A stretch of DNA of 64,000 nucleotides from Methylomonas rapida (lineage in GTDB: Bacteria; Pseudomonadota; Gammaproteobacteria; Methylococcales; Methylomonadaceae): NCBI RefSeq assembly GCF_024360925.2, contig NZ_CP113517.1, forward strand, positions 3,038,001-3,102,000. The letters run 5' to 3'. The notes under the pieces were generated by a model. That model was given only the letters and a program-made list of their open reading frames with translations. It searched no databases and was not told the DNA's origin. The position numbers and the translations under genes were made by a program. Positions 54,866-63,953 of this stretch are shown here, piece by piece. Within the stretch, counting starts at the first letter, position 1, and each line of letters starts with the position of its first letter.

Positions 54866-55681
54866 TTAAAACGGATTTTCCTCGTAGGCGATATCTTCCG
54901 GTGTTTTTCCACTGCGTTTAGCTTGCTCTCTCGCTTGTATCCGAGCCTTGGCTTCTTCAGAACTTTGCCGGAAGCGATAGGATTCGTTGCCAGTTTCAAG
55001 GATATAGCAGTGGTGCGTCAGTCGATCCAATAAGGCGGTGGTCATTTTGGCATCACTGAACACGCTGGGCCATTCGGCAAAGGTCAAATTGGTGGTGATG
55101 ACCACGCTGGTTCGCTCGTACAGCTTCGATAACAAGTGAAACAACAACGCGCCACCATCCTTGGAAAACGGCAAGTAGCCCAGTTCATCCAAGATGATCA
55201 AATCGACCTGCATCAAGCGATAGGCTAATTTGCCTTGGTTGCCAGCGGCCTTTTCCCGTTCGAGTTGTGTGACCAGATCGATGGTGGAATAAAAACGGAC
55301 GCGCTTGCTGTGGTCAGTAACGGCTTTGACGCCGAACGCGGTGGCCAGATGCGTCTTGCCGGTACCGGTGCCGCCCACCAGCACCACGTTATGGGCGGCG
55401 TCGATAAAGGCGCCGCTCGCCAGTTGTTCCACCAAGACGCGATCCACCTTGGCTTGCTCAAAGTCAAAACCGGCCAAGTTGCGATGCACGGGGAATCGTG
55501 CGCTTTGAAGTTGGTACCGAATCGAGCGAATGTGTTGATCCTCGATTTCCGCGTGCAGTAGTTGCCACAGCAACCATTCCGAGGATTGCAATTTGGCACC
55601 GCCTTGGCTGGCGACTTCGGCGTAAGCTGAGGCCATGCCGAAGAGTTTAAGAGATTTCAATTCCGCTTCCAGATCACGCAT
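54866..55681 (-). CDS. istB: IS21 helper ATPase IstB
   Basis: 271 residues. AAA+ ATPase with Walker [12 protein letters not shown] near 101-110, Walker [14 protein letters not shown], and [18 protein letters not shown]. The C-terminal ~30 residues ([19 protein letters not shown] type tail) are basic. Overlaps the istA stop by eight bases, as is normal for this family. Intact, but its partner IstA is not. Confidence 0.93.
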   Translation of the reverse strand: MRDLEAELKSLKLFGMASAYAEVASQGGAKLQSSEWLLWQLLHAEIEDQHIRSIRYQLQSARFPVHRNLAGFDFEQAKVDRVLVEQLASGAFIDAAHNVVLVGGTGTGKTHLATAFGVKAVTDHSKRVRFYSTIDLVTQLEREKAAGNQGKLAYRLMQVDLIILDELGYLPFSKDGGALLFHLLSKLYERTSVVITTNLTFAEWPSVFSDAKMTTALLDRLTHHCYILETGNESYRFRQSSEEAKARIQAREQAKRSGKTPEDIAYEENPF

Positions 55682-56584
55682 CGCCGTTCTCCTGATCCAC
55701 CAGAGCTAAGTCGAACGCTTCGCGCAATTGCTCATATCGCGCGGTATCGGCGATGGGCGCATCCTTGATCTGTAAGACGTCAGGCGTGATTACCGTCTGC
55801 GGTTCGGCAGGCGGTTGACCGTCCCCGGCGAGCGTAGACACGAGATGTTTGACCTGCTCGATACTGATCACCCCGGCGGCCAGCAAAGACTCAACCGCCG
55901 CCAACACCGCATCCAGCCCTTGCCGGGGTACGCAGGCTAAAAGATCAGCCATCGCTCGATCACCGCCAGGGCGCTTGTTTAACACGAGCCGCAAAGAAGA
56001 CAACGGTTTCGGCATCTCAACAAAGGGCGCACCATTGCGTAACGCGCCGGGTTTACGCGCCAATAACGGCAGATAGTGTTGCCAATCGTAGCTGACCTGA
56101 TCGCGATCCAACAGTCGCACATGGCTGGCAATCCAGGCATCGTCGGCATAGAGTTCAAGCTGTTCCGGATACAAGCGCACACTGATCCGTCGATTAGCAA
56201 AACGGCAAGGCACCGAATAGCGGTTTCGTTTCACCGTCACCAAGCAGGTGCTGGATACACGAGCCACAAACTCAATGTAACCATCGAACACGCCAGGCAT
56301 GGGCATCAACTCCGGTTGTTCCAGTTCCAGCGCCTCTTGTAGCGTTAACCCTTGGCGCTCCGGCCAAGATAGTTCCGTCCACAAGGCTCGGCAACGGGCT
56401 TCCAGCCACTCATTCAACTCGGCAAAGCTGGCAAAACATTGTTGACTGGCATCCAGCCAAATGCGCCGCCGGCTATCCTGCACATTCTTCTCAACGATGC
56501 CTTTTTCCCAGCCGGATGCGACATTGCAGAAGTCAGGATCGAACAAGTAATACGCCGTCATTGCCGCAAAACGCGTATTGACGA
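55674..56584 (-). pseudogene. istA: IS21 transposase IstA, N-terminal half displaced by prophage
   Basis: The open frame continues without a stop up to the prophage edge, reading VNTRFAAMTAYYLFDPDFC. Then comes the catalytic-Glu segment SGWEKGIVEKNVQDSRRRIW and the C-terminal Mu-transposase-like domain. The helix-turn-helix and first two catalytic Asp are missing and should lie beyond the other prophage end. ATG 56561 is internal. Confidence 0.88.
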
Positions 56585-56595
56585 TGCAGTAAAGC

Positions 56596-56669
56596 GCGTT
56601 TGAATTCAGGACAAAATGCGTTTGAATTCAGGACGGGGAATAAACGCATAAATGGCTTGAATTCAGGAC
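56596..56669 (-). repeat. Three transposase-binding-like repeats at the prophage right end
   Basis: GCGTTTGAATTCAGGAC at 56596-56612 and 56618-56634, and GGCTTGAATTCAGGAC at 56654-56669. Spacing of 22 and 35 bases resembles the R1, R2, R3 MuA sites of phage Mu. They lie between the phage terminus and the dam gene. Confidence 0.75.
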
Positions 56670-56678
56670 GCGCAATAT

Positions 56679-57443
56679 TCACTCAAAATTTCTGATTATC
56701 AACTCGCGCGACGGTTTTCTTTTTTCACCACCGCCAACGGTGTAATCAATACCAACAGACTCGATAAACAACCCATCAAACGCCTGCCGCATTTCCGGAA
56801 TATCGTTCACCGACACGATCATCTTGCCTTTGATCGACACGGCCAGCTCGGCCATCTTGCCGTACTGATCAAGACCAAAGCCGACCCCATAACCCTCCGT
56901 GCCCCAATAAGGTGGGTCCATGTAAAACAGGGTATGCGGTCGATCATAGCGACGGATACAATCATCCCAGGCAACATGCTCTATAAACACCCGCGATAAC
57001 CGCAAATGCGCCGCCGACAATTCCTCCTCTATTCGCAGCAGATTCAACCTGGGCGGACTGGTCGTGGCCGTGCCAAAGGTCTGATTGGCCACCTTGCCGC
57101 CGAAAGCCATTTTCTGCAGATAATAAAACCGCGCGGCGCGCTGAATATCGGTCAAGGGTTCACCCGGCGATTGCTTAAGCCATTCGTAAATCTGCCGACT
57201 CACCAACGCCCATTTAAATTGCCGGACAAACTCCTCCAAATGGTGTTTGACGACCCTGTAAAGGTTCACCAAATCACCATTGATGTCATTTAAAACCTCG
57301 ACGTCGGCGCGATCCTTCATAAAGAACAGCGCGGCACCGCCAGCGAAAGGCTCGACATAACAGCCGTGAGCCGGAAACAACGGCAGTATGTGTTTAGCCA
57401 AGCGGCGCTTACCGCCGATCCACGGAATAATTGGTTTGACCAT
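56679..57443 (-). CDS. Phage DNA adenine methyltransferase (Dam type) in the mom position
   Basis: 254 residues from ATG 57443 (an alternative at 57455 adds four). N6-adenine methyltransferase of the D12/Dam class: PWIGGKRRLAKHILPLFP, YVEPFAGGAALFF, and the catalytic DPPYWG. It overlaps the upstream com gene by about 35 bases, as mom overlaps com in Mu. It would protect phage DNA from host restriction. Confidence 0.88.
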   Translation of the reverse strand: MVKPIIPWIGGKRRLAKHILPLFPAHGCYVEPFAGGAALFFMKDRADVEVLNDINGDLVNLYRVVKHHLEEFVRQFKWALVSRQIYEWLKQSPGEPLTDIQRAARFYYLQKMAFGGKVANQTFGTATTSPPRLNLLRIEEELSAAHLRLSRVFIEHVAWDDCIRRYDRPHTLFYMDPPYWGTEGYGVGFGLDQYGKMAELAVSIKGKMIVSVNDIPEMRQAFDGLFIESVGIDYTVGGGEKRKPSRELIIRNFE

Positions 57444-57597
57444 CGCAATTCTCATCAGGCGCTCGCGGCGCGCGGGTTAGAGGCTCGACGGCCTTCAAAT
57501 CGTTGAGCGTTCCACAGCGGGAACATTTGATTGCCAGGCGCAAATATTGCGCCTCGGCTAGTTTTCGGTCGCAATGACCGCAACGTATCGTTTCCAT
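57409..57597 (-). CDS. com: Com-like zinc-finger translational activator
   Basis: 62 residues from ATG 57597, the same length as Mu Com. Four-Cys zinc finger: CGHC (residues 6-9) and CSRC, then GTLNDLKA. Com binds the mRNA of the downstream modification gene and opens an inhibitory structure. Here the target would be the dam-type gene overlapping its 3' end. A longer frame from 57642 is less likely. Confidence 0.85.
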   Translation of the reverse strand: METIRCGHCDRKLAEAQYLRLAIKCSRCGTLNDLKAVEPLTRAPRAPDENCDGQTNYSVDRR

Positions 57598-57681
57598 AAA
57601 AAGCCACTTTGGTCTAGGCTTAGCTAGCTGTGTGCACAGCACGGTGCCAAGGCCTGAAGCAGCTCACCCTGCGAAAGGTGG

Positions 57682-57718
57682 CTTGTTCGGGTGCGACAAC
57701 ACCCGGACAAGTCGCACC
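57682..57718 (-). promoter_or_regulatory. Overlapping alternative hairpins upstream of com
   Basis: On the minus strand CTTGTCCGGGTG pairs with CACCCGAACAAG (12 bp, one G-T), and GGTGCGAC pairs with GTCGCACC (8 bp). The two stems share bases, so only one can form. Located between the fibre-assembly stop and com. Could be a late terminator or an RNA switch for the com-dam message. Confidence 0.5.
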
Positions 57719-57727
57719 GTCTAAACA

Positions 57728-58423
57728 TTAAGGATTGATCGCTTCGCCGAAGACAAGCGGCCAATCCTGCAAATAATCGTAGGTTTCCGGTGTAGCACTA
57801 GCCAAAGCACCGGCCCGATGGGTTTCAGCCGCCGCGAATATCGCCGCTTGCTGAAAGCCGGCGGCCTCTACCAAATCGAACGCGACTTGAGCCGTAATCG
57901 TTACTTGTGTCCCGTCCATGGTCGACCAAACCACGGGCAGACCGCCAATGGTCAGGTTATCGGACAAAGCACCGCCCGCCGCCAACAGATCGCGCGCTTT
58001 ATCCTTAAGCCCCAAATGCTGCACCAGAGAGAACTCGTCTGAGTGAAACCATTTTTGTTGCCCGCCAATCGTGACCGGCACGCCCGCACGCCAGCGGCGA
58101 TTGCGCTCACGGTCGATTGCGGACAGCAAACCATCCAAGGCAAACGGCTGCGTAAACAACGCATGCTCGGGCGGCGCCAAACCCAGTTCCTCGATACGAT
58201 GCTCGGACCCGTCTGCGAGGTAGTAAACCGCGCTGCGATGATCCGGCACAACCTCCCAGGCCGAGCCGTTAAAAACTGCGGCTTGATTTGCGTAAACCGA
58301 CGGCGGTTGAATGGTGGTGGCATTGGCCGGTACTAAAAAAACACCAGGCTCTAGTGGCGATGCGTCGGCCACGCCGGTTGCTGTAACTTCGTGGGTTACA
58401 GGATGGTAGTGATAGATTTGCAT
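57728..58423 (-). CDS. Tail fibre assembly / DUF4376 protein
   Basis: 231 residues from ATG 58423 (TTG 58435 is an alternative). MQIYHYHPVTHEVTATGVAD at the N-terminus is typical of tail-fibre assembly proteins. The second half has a DUF4376 signature (RWRAGVPVTIGGQQKWFHSD, DGTQVTITAQVAFDLVEAA). Immediately follows the tail fibre gene, as U follows S in Mu. Confidence 0.8.
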   Translation of the reverse strand: MQIYHYHPVTHEVTATGVADASPLEPGVFLVPANATTIQPPSVYANQAAVFNGSAWEVVPDHRSAVYYLADGSEHRIEELGLAPPEHALFTQPFALDGLLSAIDRERNRRWRAGVPVTIGGQQKWFHSDEFSLVQHLGLKDKARDLLAAGGALSDNLTIGGLPVVWSTMDGTQVTITAQVAFDLVEAAGFQQAAIFAAAETHRAGALASATPETYDYLQDWPLVFGEAINP

Positions 58424-58431
58424 GGTTAATC

Positions 58432-59268
58432 TCAATATTTGATGCAGGCGAGTAGAGCAATGTTTCGCGGCCTAGTCGTACCTAGAGACCCAGTCACAGC
58501 AGCACTGTTTGTTGCCCCGCCAATTGTGTGTATATATGTGCCGGATGTATATTCTGGATACGCATCTAATCCAATACCTGCACGACCACTTGAATTGCTA
58601 GATATACCCGCCATAGTGCTATCCGAAACCGCATCAAATGTTGACTGGGTGCCACTCTGCCACGATCCGATAGCCCGACCTGAATCAACCCCGCGCCCAT
58701 CATCCAAAAACCTCGGAAACTCGCCTCTTACATCAAACGCCGTGAACGTCGTCCCGTCCGCATTGTCTTTAACGGCAATCGTGCCGGCTGCCCAGGTGCC
58801 TTCGGCTACCATGATGCCGTTATGCATCGCCCAACCGCGCAAGGCGGCATAGGCCGTGCGGCTCAAATTAGCGACACCAGACTTGATGTAGCCCGCGCGC
58901 GGGGTCGGCTGGGTGTCCAGCAACAGATTACCCACCAACACACTGGCATAGCCGGTATAAGCCGCCCCATTGGCGGTAAACGCCTGCCAGATCATGATGG
59001 AGTTATAGTCGTCATGCCAGATTGGGCCGATATTCGCGTTAGGCAAGGCCTCGCCAGTAGCAAAATGCCGAATCCTGGCCCCCAGCACATCCGCCAACTG
59101 ATGATCCGACTCACCCAGCGCCGCCCCATCTTTCTGAGCCGCCGCCGCCAACTCGTTTTGCACGTCGTTAAGCCAAATGTCCGTCACTTCGGTCGGCGGC
59201 CGATTCGTGGCGGCATCCTCGGTGACAAACTGATTCAACACGTGGCCGGCGCCACTGATCTTACGCAT
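58432..59268 (-). CDS. Phage tail fibre protein
   Basis: 278 residues. The N-terminal half is an attachment region. The C-terminal FDVRGEFPRFLDDGRGVDSGR ... RPRNIALLACIKY is the conserved tail-collar/tip segment of Mu- and P2-type fibres that binds the host surface. Overlaps gp48 by eight bases. Shorter than Mu gpS, so the shaft is reduced. Confidence 0.82.
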   Translation of the reverse strand: MRKISGAGHVLNQFVTEDAATNRPPTEVTDIWLNDVQNELAAAAQKDGAALGESDHQLADVLGARIRHFATGEALPNANIGPIWHDDYNSIMIWQAFTANGAAYTGYASVLVGNLLLDTQPTPRAGYIKSGVANLSRTAYAALRGWAMHNGIMVAEGTWAAGTIAVKDNADGTTFTAFDVRGEFPRFLDDGRGVDSGRAIGSWQSGTQSTFDAVSDSTMAGISSNSSGRAGIGLDAYPEYTSGTYIHTIGGATNSAAVTGSLGTTRPRNIALLACIKY

Positions 59269-59836
59269 AACTCACCTCTCCACCGCTGCCGGTGATGTCC
59301 TCAAACCATAAATAAACGTGCGCTTGCTTGAAATCGGCCAGCGCATCCCATAAAACCTTTGGATCGGCCACCGACCGGTAATAACGCACCCGCAGAATGT
59401 AGCGGCCGCGATGGCTCCAACAGCGGTCCCCAACCCGGCTGCCGGCTCTCAACGGCCGAGTCAGCAAATGATCGACCCGCACCAAATCGACCGGAAACGT
59501 CGTAGCCGGACCATTGGCGCTCCACAACCTGTCGCCAACGTGACTGCCGACGCCGAACATCTTGCGCGGCATGGCCTCTGTTACGCCGGCCAGCGCCTCA
59601 CTCGCCACCCTGCGATACTCGCTGATGTGCCAGCTGCTGATCTTGGGGCGGTGGGTTTCGATAGCGTTATCCAACACCGCTTGAGTGGCGGCCTCGACGC
59701 GGGCCAGCTCAGCCGCCATGCCTAACAACAGATCACGGCCCAAACCGCCAGCCGGCCAATCCCAGGCGGCGCCAGGCGGCAGTAGCTCTTTTTGTACGTC
59801 GGCAAAATCCGCCACCGAATGCGTGACTATCTTCAT
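59261..59836 (-). CDS. Mu gp48-like baseplate protein (DUF2313/YmfQ)
   Basis: 191 residues from ATG 59836, overlapping the gp47 stop. HSVADFADVQKELLPPGAAW at the start and ALADFKQAHVYLWFED near the end fit DUF2313. Baseplate component that connects to the fibres; order gp47-gp48-fibre is conserved in Mu-like phages. Confidence 0.85.
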   Translation of the reverse strand: MKIVTHSVADFADVQKELLPPGAAWDWPAGGLGRDLLLGMAAELARVEAATQAVLDNAIETHRPKISSWHISEYRRVASEALAGVTEAMPRKMFGVGSHVGDRLWSANGPATTFPVDLVRVDHLLTRPLRAGSRVGDRCWSHRGRYILRVRYYRSVADPKVLWDALADFKQAHVYLWFEDITGSGGEVSYA

Positions 59837-60882
59837 CAGACCCAAACCACAGGTTGCAGTACGAACACTTCGCCAGCACCAATGGCGATATCGGCCACCG
59901 GCGCGATGCGGGTATATTGGGTAGTCACCGTGGCGATCGCGGCATCGATCTCGGCCAAGGCCAGCAATGACGTCTCGCTGGATTCGGCCAACACCAGCGC
60001 CGAAAGGGCCGCGGCAATCGCGTTGCGGTTATCAACCGTGTCGTAGCCGGGAAATAGATCGATCGACACCGTTACGGCATGCACGATCGGAGCGACAACA
60101 CTCCAATCGGCCGTTGCCGGGGCAATATCCAGTAAAAAGGCGATGACGGCAGCCAATACCGCAGGCGTTGGCTGCCGGTCGGTCAATGTGTTACAGATCG
60201 GCCGCACGATCACCGTGCCCATGCCCAACACTTGCGGCTGCACCAGCGCGGTCGTCACGGAGGGATGCGCGGTTTTAGCCCAAAACCGGTAGTCGTCTGG
60301 CTTGCCGGAGCGCGCGCCGCGCGTCACCATCGTGCGCCACTCGTCGGTCACCCGCGCCCGCCAGGCTTCCAGGGTTTCAATTTCCGCGCCGCCAGTCAGG
60401 CCAGCGCCGTCAACCGTCAAGGTACTGGCAACACCGGGCACCGGATCGACCAGCGTCAAGGTTTGGCCAGCAATCAGGTTGCCGGCGCTGCCGGCCGTGT
60501 TGCAGCGCACCGCCACCGGCGTGGAACCCGCGCCCAGCGTCACCGCCGCCAATACCGTGTAATCCAGGCCGTTTTGACCGCGCAGCACGGTATCGGCCAA
60601 TAGCGCGGTACCGATAGTGCCGGTCGCCAGCACATTGCCGGTGGCTTGGGTGGCGGATAACCGGTCCACGCCATACAGCGCCGCCCAGTCATATAAACGC
60701 TCCAGCTCGCAGGTCAACGGCGAGCATTGCTTATCGATCCACTCCAGATAACCATGCTGGCCGTGGCAGGCCCGCGCCCAGGCGGCCGACAAAGGCCCGC
60801 GCAACACCGCCGGCACAGCAGCCAAGTCGGTTTCGATGCGGGTTTTCAGCTCGGCATAACGGGGGCGAACGTAATCGGTCAC
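59836..60882 (-). CDS. Baseplate J-like protein (Mu gp47)
   Basis: 348 residues. Baseplate J domain with ATGTIGTALLADTVLRGQNG, then IETLEAWRARVTDEWR and YRFWAKTAHPSVTTALVQPQ. Wedge component of the baseplate. Overlaps the gp46 stop by four bases. Confidence 0.9.
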   Translation of the reverse strand: MTDYVRPRYAELKTRIETDLAAVPAVLRGPLSAAWARACHGQHGYLEWIDKQCSPLTCELERLYDWAALYGVDRLSATQATGNVLATGTIGTALLADTVLRGQNGLDYTVLAAVTLGAGSTPVAVRCNTAGSAGNLIAGQTLTLVDPVPGVASTLTVDGAGLTGGAEIETLEAWRARVTDEWRTMVTRGARSGKPDDYRFWAKTAHPSVTTALVQPQVLGMGTVIVRPICNTLTDRQPTPAVLAAVIAFLLDIAPATADWSVVAPIVHAVTVSIDLFPGYDTVDNRNAIAAALSALVLAESSETSLLALAEIDAAIATVTTQYTRIAPVADIAIGAGEVFVLQPVVWV

Positions 60883-61277
60883 AACGGCACACTCAGAGTA
60901 AAGGTGCGGCCATTATGCAAACCACTGATACGCAGGAACACGCCGGAAACGTTTCCCGCGCCGGCCGGGTCCTCCGTGACCGAAACATCAGACAGACCAT
61001 GATCGATCAAGGCTTGCTCCACCCTAAAAATAGCCTCGCGCCGGGCCGATTGACTCAAAGGCTGCCGGCGCACATGCCAAATGCCGGTACCGGCAGCCGG
61101 ATCGGCCCACCAGCCGCGCCGCTCGTAACGATCCGGCACCCGACTGTCCGGCGCTTCCTGGTCGGTGAACAGCACCGCATACACCAGGGTTTGAATCGCC
61201 GCCTCGGCATCGTTCAGCGCCGGGTCGTCAAACACCAGGTCGAACACGCCGTTATCGATTTGGACCAGTTTCAACAT
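60879..61277 (-). CDS. Mu gp46-like baseplate wedge protein
   Basis: 132 residues from ATG 61277, preceded by GAGGTATTC; a longer frame from 61373 overlaps gp45. TLVYAVLFTDQEAPDSRVPD and RRGWWADP are typical of the gp46 family. It sits between the spike (gp45) and gp47. Confidence 0.88.
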   Translation of the reverse strand: MLKLVQIDNGVFDLVFDDPALNDAEAAIQTLVYAVLFTDQEAPDSRVPDRYERRGWWADPAAGTGIWHVRRQPLSQSARREAIFRVEQALIDHGLSDVSVTEDPAGAGNVSGVFLRISGLHNGRTFTLSVPL

Positions 61278-61284
61278 GAATACC

Positions 61285-61749
61285 TCACACCGGCTCGCCG
61301 GAATTGCCACTACCGGGTTGTACGTTTTTATGCAAATGATGCAGGACGGAGATATTGCCGACGATGACGTCACCGTCTGGTATTAACACATTAGGTGCAT
61401 TCGCGATTGTCACGTCATGCCCCCCACCATCGATCGCTATGCCGTTGCGGCCTAACTTCACCACATGTCCAATATCGTCATGCAATGCCACTTCCCCTTC
61501 GACCAGCTCCAACTGATAACGCTTGTCGCCAATCACGATCGCCACGCCATAAGAGCGGTCGCCGGACGGAAACAGCAAATAAGCCTGCGCGCCGGGTTTG
61601 GGCCGGTAACTGAAGCCGTAAGGTTCCACCCTGGCCAGATTGTTCAGCACCTCGCCATCCAGTATCCTGGCCTGCAGTTTTTCCTGGCCAATCAGCGTTG
61701 CCACGCCATGCGCAAACAGCAACTGCAGCCTATTCCAAATCTGTTGCAT
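61285..61749 (-). CDS. Mu gp45-like baseplate spike protein
   Basis: 154 residues. N-terminal OB-like segment (PYGFSYRPKPGAQAYLLFPSGDRSYGVAIVIGD family region) and a C-terminal beta-helical tip (GGGHDVTIANAPNVLIPDGD) ending in HHLHKN, which may bind metal at the apex, as in Mu gpV-type spikes. Overlaps the gp44 stop. Confidence 0.87.
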   Translation of the reverse strand: MQQIWNRLQLLFAHGVATLIGQEKLQARILDGEVLNNLARVEPYGFSYRPKPGAQAYLLFPSGDRSYGVAIVIGDKRYQLELVEGEVALHDDIGHVVKLGRNGIAIDGGGHDVTIANAPNVLIPDGDVIVGNISVLHHLHKNVQPGSGNSGEPV

Positions 61750-62776
61750 AAATCAGCCTCTCGTCCTGGCTTTTAGCCTTATGTTTAGCACCTCTCTTGG
61801 CTTTGCCCGGCGCCGGATCGCCCAGGAATGCCTCACGCTTCATCACGCTCAATCGGGTCATGCTGCCGCGCTGATCATCCAGGGTAAACGCGCGATCGCC
61901 GATCAGATACACACCGTCTATGTCTTCATCAGGGATGATCACCCGCACCTGACTATTGATATCCCACACGCCGCCGGCATGCGTCCAGCCGACCACCTCC
62001 AAATCAATCCGATTGGCCCGTGCCTGACGCCGATTGCGCTCCGTGGTAGCGCGCCGGTCGCAACCGCCCACACCCTGGCCGGTTTTGTCGGCCATGATAT
62101 GCAGCGGGCGAAAAAACGTGATACCGCTATCCTTCACCGCGCCTTTCAAAGCCAAGTCATTCCGGTAGTCATACCCCTTCACCAAATAATCGGAATAGCG
62201 TAGCTTGTATTCATCCACCACCGTGTAACTCTCGATATGCTCGCCATACACCAGCGTAGCCACCGGCGCTGCGCTGCTCGGTTCCGTCAACAGCAAACCG
62301 CCGTCCGGCGTGGCGTACAACAATAAATTGGCCGCACGGGCCGCATTGATCAAGGCATTGGCCGGCGATTCGCATTGCAAACTAAAGTCCGGCACCACGG
62401 CCGCTTTTGCCGTCACTTGCACAGGCACGTTAAACGTACTGCAAAGCCGCTTTACAATCTCATCCAAACTCAAGCCGGACAGGGTTTGCGAATACTGGCA
62501 ATCGATCAGCTCCCGGCCCAACGAGCGCGCCTCGATGTCGATGCTATGGCTGTTTGCGTCCACATGCCGGCGAATCGAATCCGGGCGGATCGTCGTCACC
62601 ACCGTGCCTTCAATCAACACCTCGATCACGGTATTGGCATCCACCCCCAAACGCTGGCCAGTACCGGGCCGGGTCACCGCCAACGTCACCGAGGCGGCCA
62701 GATCATCCACCGACGCGGAGATATGCACCTGCTGCCAGTACGCATAGCGCTGACCATTGAATTTAATCTCAACCAT
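61730..62776 (-). CDS. Mu gp44-like baseplate hub / late control protein
   Basis: 348 residues from ATG 62776; the frame upstream lies in gp43. KFNGQRYAYWQQVHISASVDDLAASVTLAV and the following QYSQTLSGLSLDEIVKRLCS fit the gp27-like hub family (phage P2 gpD, Mu gp44). The C-terminus is basic (GKAKRGAKHKAKS). Sits between the circularisation protein and the spike. Confidence 0.87.
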   Translation of the reverse strand: MVEIKFNGQRYAYWQQVHISASVDDLAASVTLAVTRPGTGQRLGVDANTVIEVLIEGTVVTTIRPDSIRRHVDANSHSIDIEARSLGRELIDCQYSQTLSGLSLDEIVKRLCSTFNVPVQVTAKAAVVPDFSLQCESPANALINAARAANLLLYATPDGGLLLTEPSSAAPVATLVYGEHIESYTVVDEYKLRYSDYLVKGYDYRNDLALKGAVKDSGITFFRPLHIMADKTGQGVGGCDRRATTERNRRQARANRIDLEVVGWTHAGGVWDINSQVRVIIPDEDIDGVYLIGDRAFTLDDQRGSMTRLSVMKREAFLGDPAPGKAKRGAKHKAKSQDERLIYATDLE

Positions 62777-63953
62777 ACACACGCCCCCGCACGAACAGCG
62801 GATGCCGCACGCCATTGCGGGCAATCAACACAGCCTCATCGATCTGCATGCGATGCGCCAAAACCGTGGACGGCAACGGCGATACGATGTCGCGGATCTG
62901 CTGCGGCTTGAGGTCTTGCGCCATCACCGCGTCCATCAACGCGGCTCGCGCCGAAATCGCCGCCTGAAACACCGCATCGGGCAAGGCCGGCAGCAACGCA
63001 TCGTAAGCCGCGTCAATAGACTGTAGCGCAGCGTCCCGGTCGGCCTCGGCGGCAAAGTCCACCAGCGTCGCCTGCATGGCGGTCGTTAAAAACAGCCGGC
63101 TTTGCAAGGCCTGTTCACGGGCCAGATTGCCACGCACCGCGCTATCGGTGGCCGCCACGCCGGTCACGACATACGCGGGACGGCTGGACAAAGCGGTCAA
63201 GCGAGACACCCAGCGCGGCCGGTCGCTAGCGGAAAGCGAGATACCCCCCGCATCGGCGCTGGTGTTGCCCTGGACATCACCCAGGCCGACGGCATGGGTC
63301 AGGCTGCGCAAGGTGGCGGCATAGCGGTCAGGCGTCGCCGCCAGACTGCCGACATCACCCTTAAACCCGCTGACCAAATTCAACGCCTGCTGCGCCCAGC
63401 TCAACGGCAGTGCGGCAAACGCAATAGCCTGCCTGACCATTTCCAGACCGCCTTGCACAGTCGAGACAAACGCATTCAAGCCATCGGCGCTCATGGTCAA
63501 CAAATCGAAATCCGCCTCGGCCGCGTCGGCAAAACCCTCGATCGCCGCAGCGGCGGCATCCACCTTATCCGGCTCTGCGACCGGCGGCGGCTCGCCCCCC
63601 GGCACAAACTCAATCGCCAGCGTACAAAAGCCTTGCTCCTGATGGGTTTCGCGCCGGCTCCAACTGCGGGCGCGCACCCACAACCGGCCCAGCCACGGAT
63701 GAATCAGCCACTCCGCGCCGGGCTTGATCAATTCGGCAATCAGCGCATCGCACGCGGTGTCGTAATTCGCGCCGATAAAATAGGCGTTCAGCGTCCAGCC
63801 ATTAGCCTGACCGCCCAAATCCTCCACCACCGGCCACTCCGCGCCGGGAAACTCATGCACCGCCAGGCGGCGGCCGCCTTTAGCGTCGTGGCTGTCGGTC
63901 AAAAACTCGAGGTCGCGGAATTGGGCGGTTTGCCAGCGGTCTTGGTAACTCAT
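62769..63953 (-). CDS. DNA circularisation protein (Mu gp43-like)
   Basis: 394 residues. The N-terminal DNA-circularisation domain is clear: FRDLEFLTDSHDAKGGRRLAVHEFPG, WTLNAYFIGANYDTACDAL, WLIHPWLGRLWVRARSWS. It belongs to the tail-tube/baseplate connection module. Start ATG shares one base with the stop of the upstream gene (TAATG). Confidence 0.9.
   Translation of the reverse strand: MSYQDRWQTAQFRDLEFLTDSHDAKGGRRLAVHEFPGAEWPVVEDLGGQANGWTLNAYFIGANYDTACDALIAELIKPGAEWLIHPWLGRLWVRARSWSRRETHQEQGFCTLAIEFVPGGEPPPVAEPDKVDAAAAAIEGFADAAEADFDLLTMSADGLNAFVSTVQGGLEMVRQAIAFAALPLSWAQQALNLVSGFKGDVGSLAATPDRYAATLRSLTHAVGLGDVQGNTSADAGGISLSASDRPRWVSRLTALSSRPAYVVTGVAATDSAVRGNLAREQALQSRLFLTTAMQATLVDFAAEADRDAALQSIDAAYDALLPALPDAVFQAAISARAALMDAVMAQDLKPQQIRDIVSPLPSTVLAHRMQIDEAVLIARNGVRHPLFVRGRVYG

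Larger units (their letters stand above)
54737..56584 (-). mobile_element. IS21-family element, cut by Mu-like prophage
   Basis: Contains istB and the 3' part of istA. The visible end at ~54737 shows the family's multiple short repeats (TTGACCAACCGTACCGGTTG, then GAAATTTGACC). The other half is separated by the prophage that begins at 56585. The IS starts directly at the DUF3150 stop codon, so ICE genes expected next must lie beyond the IS and the prophage. Confidence 0.8.
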
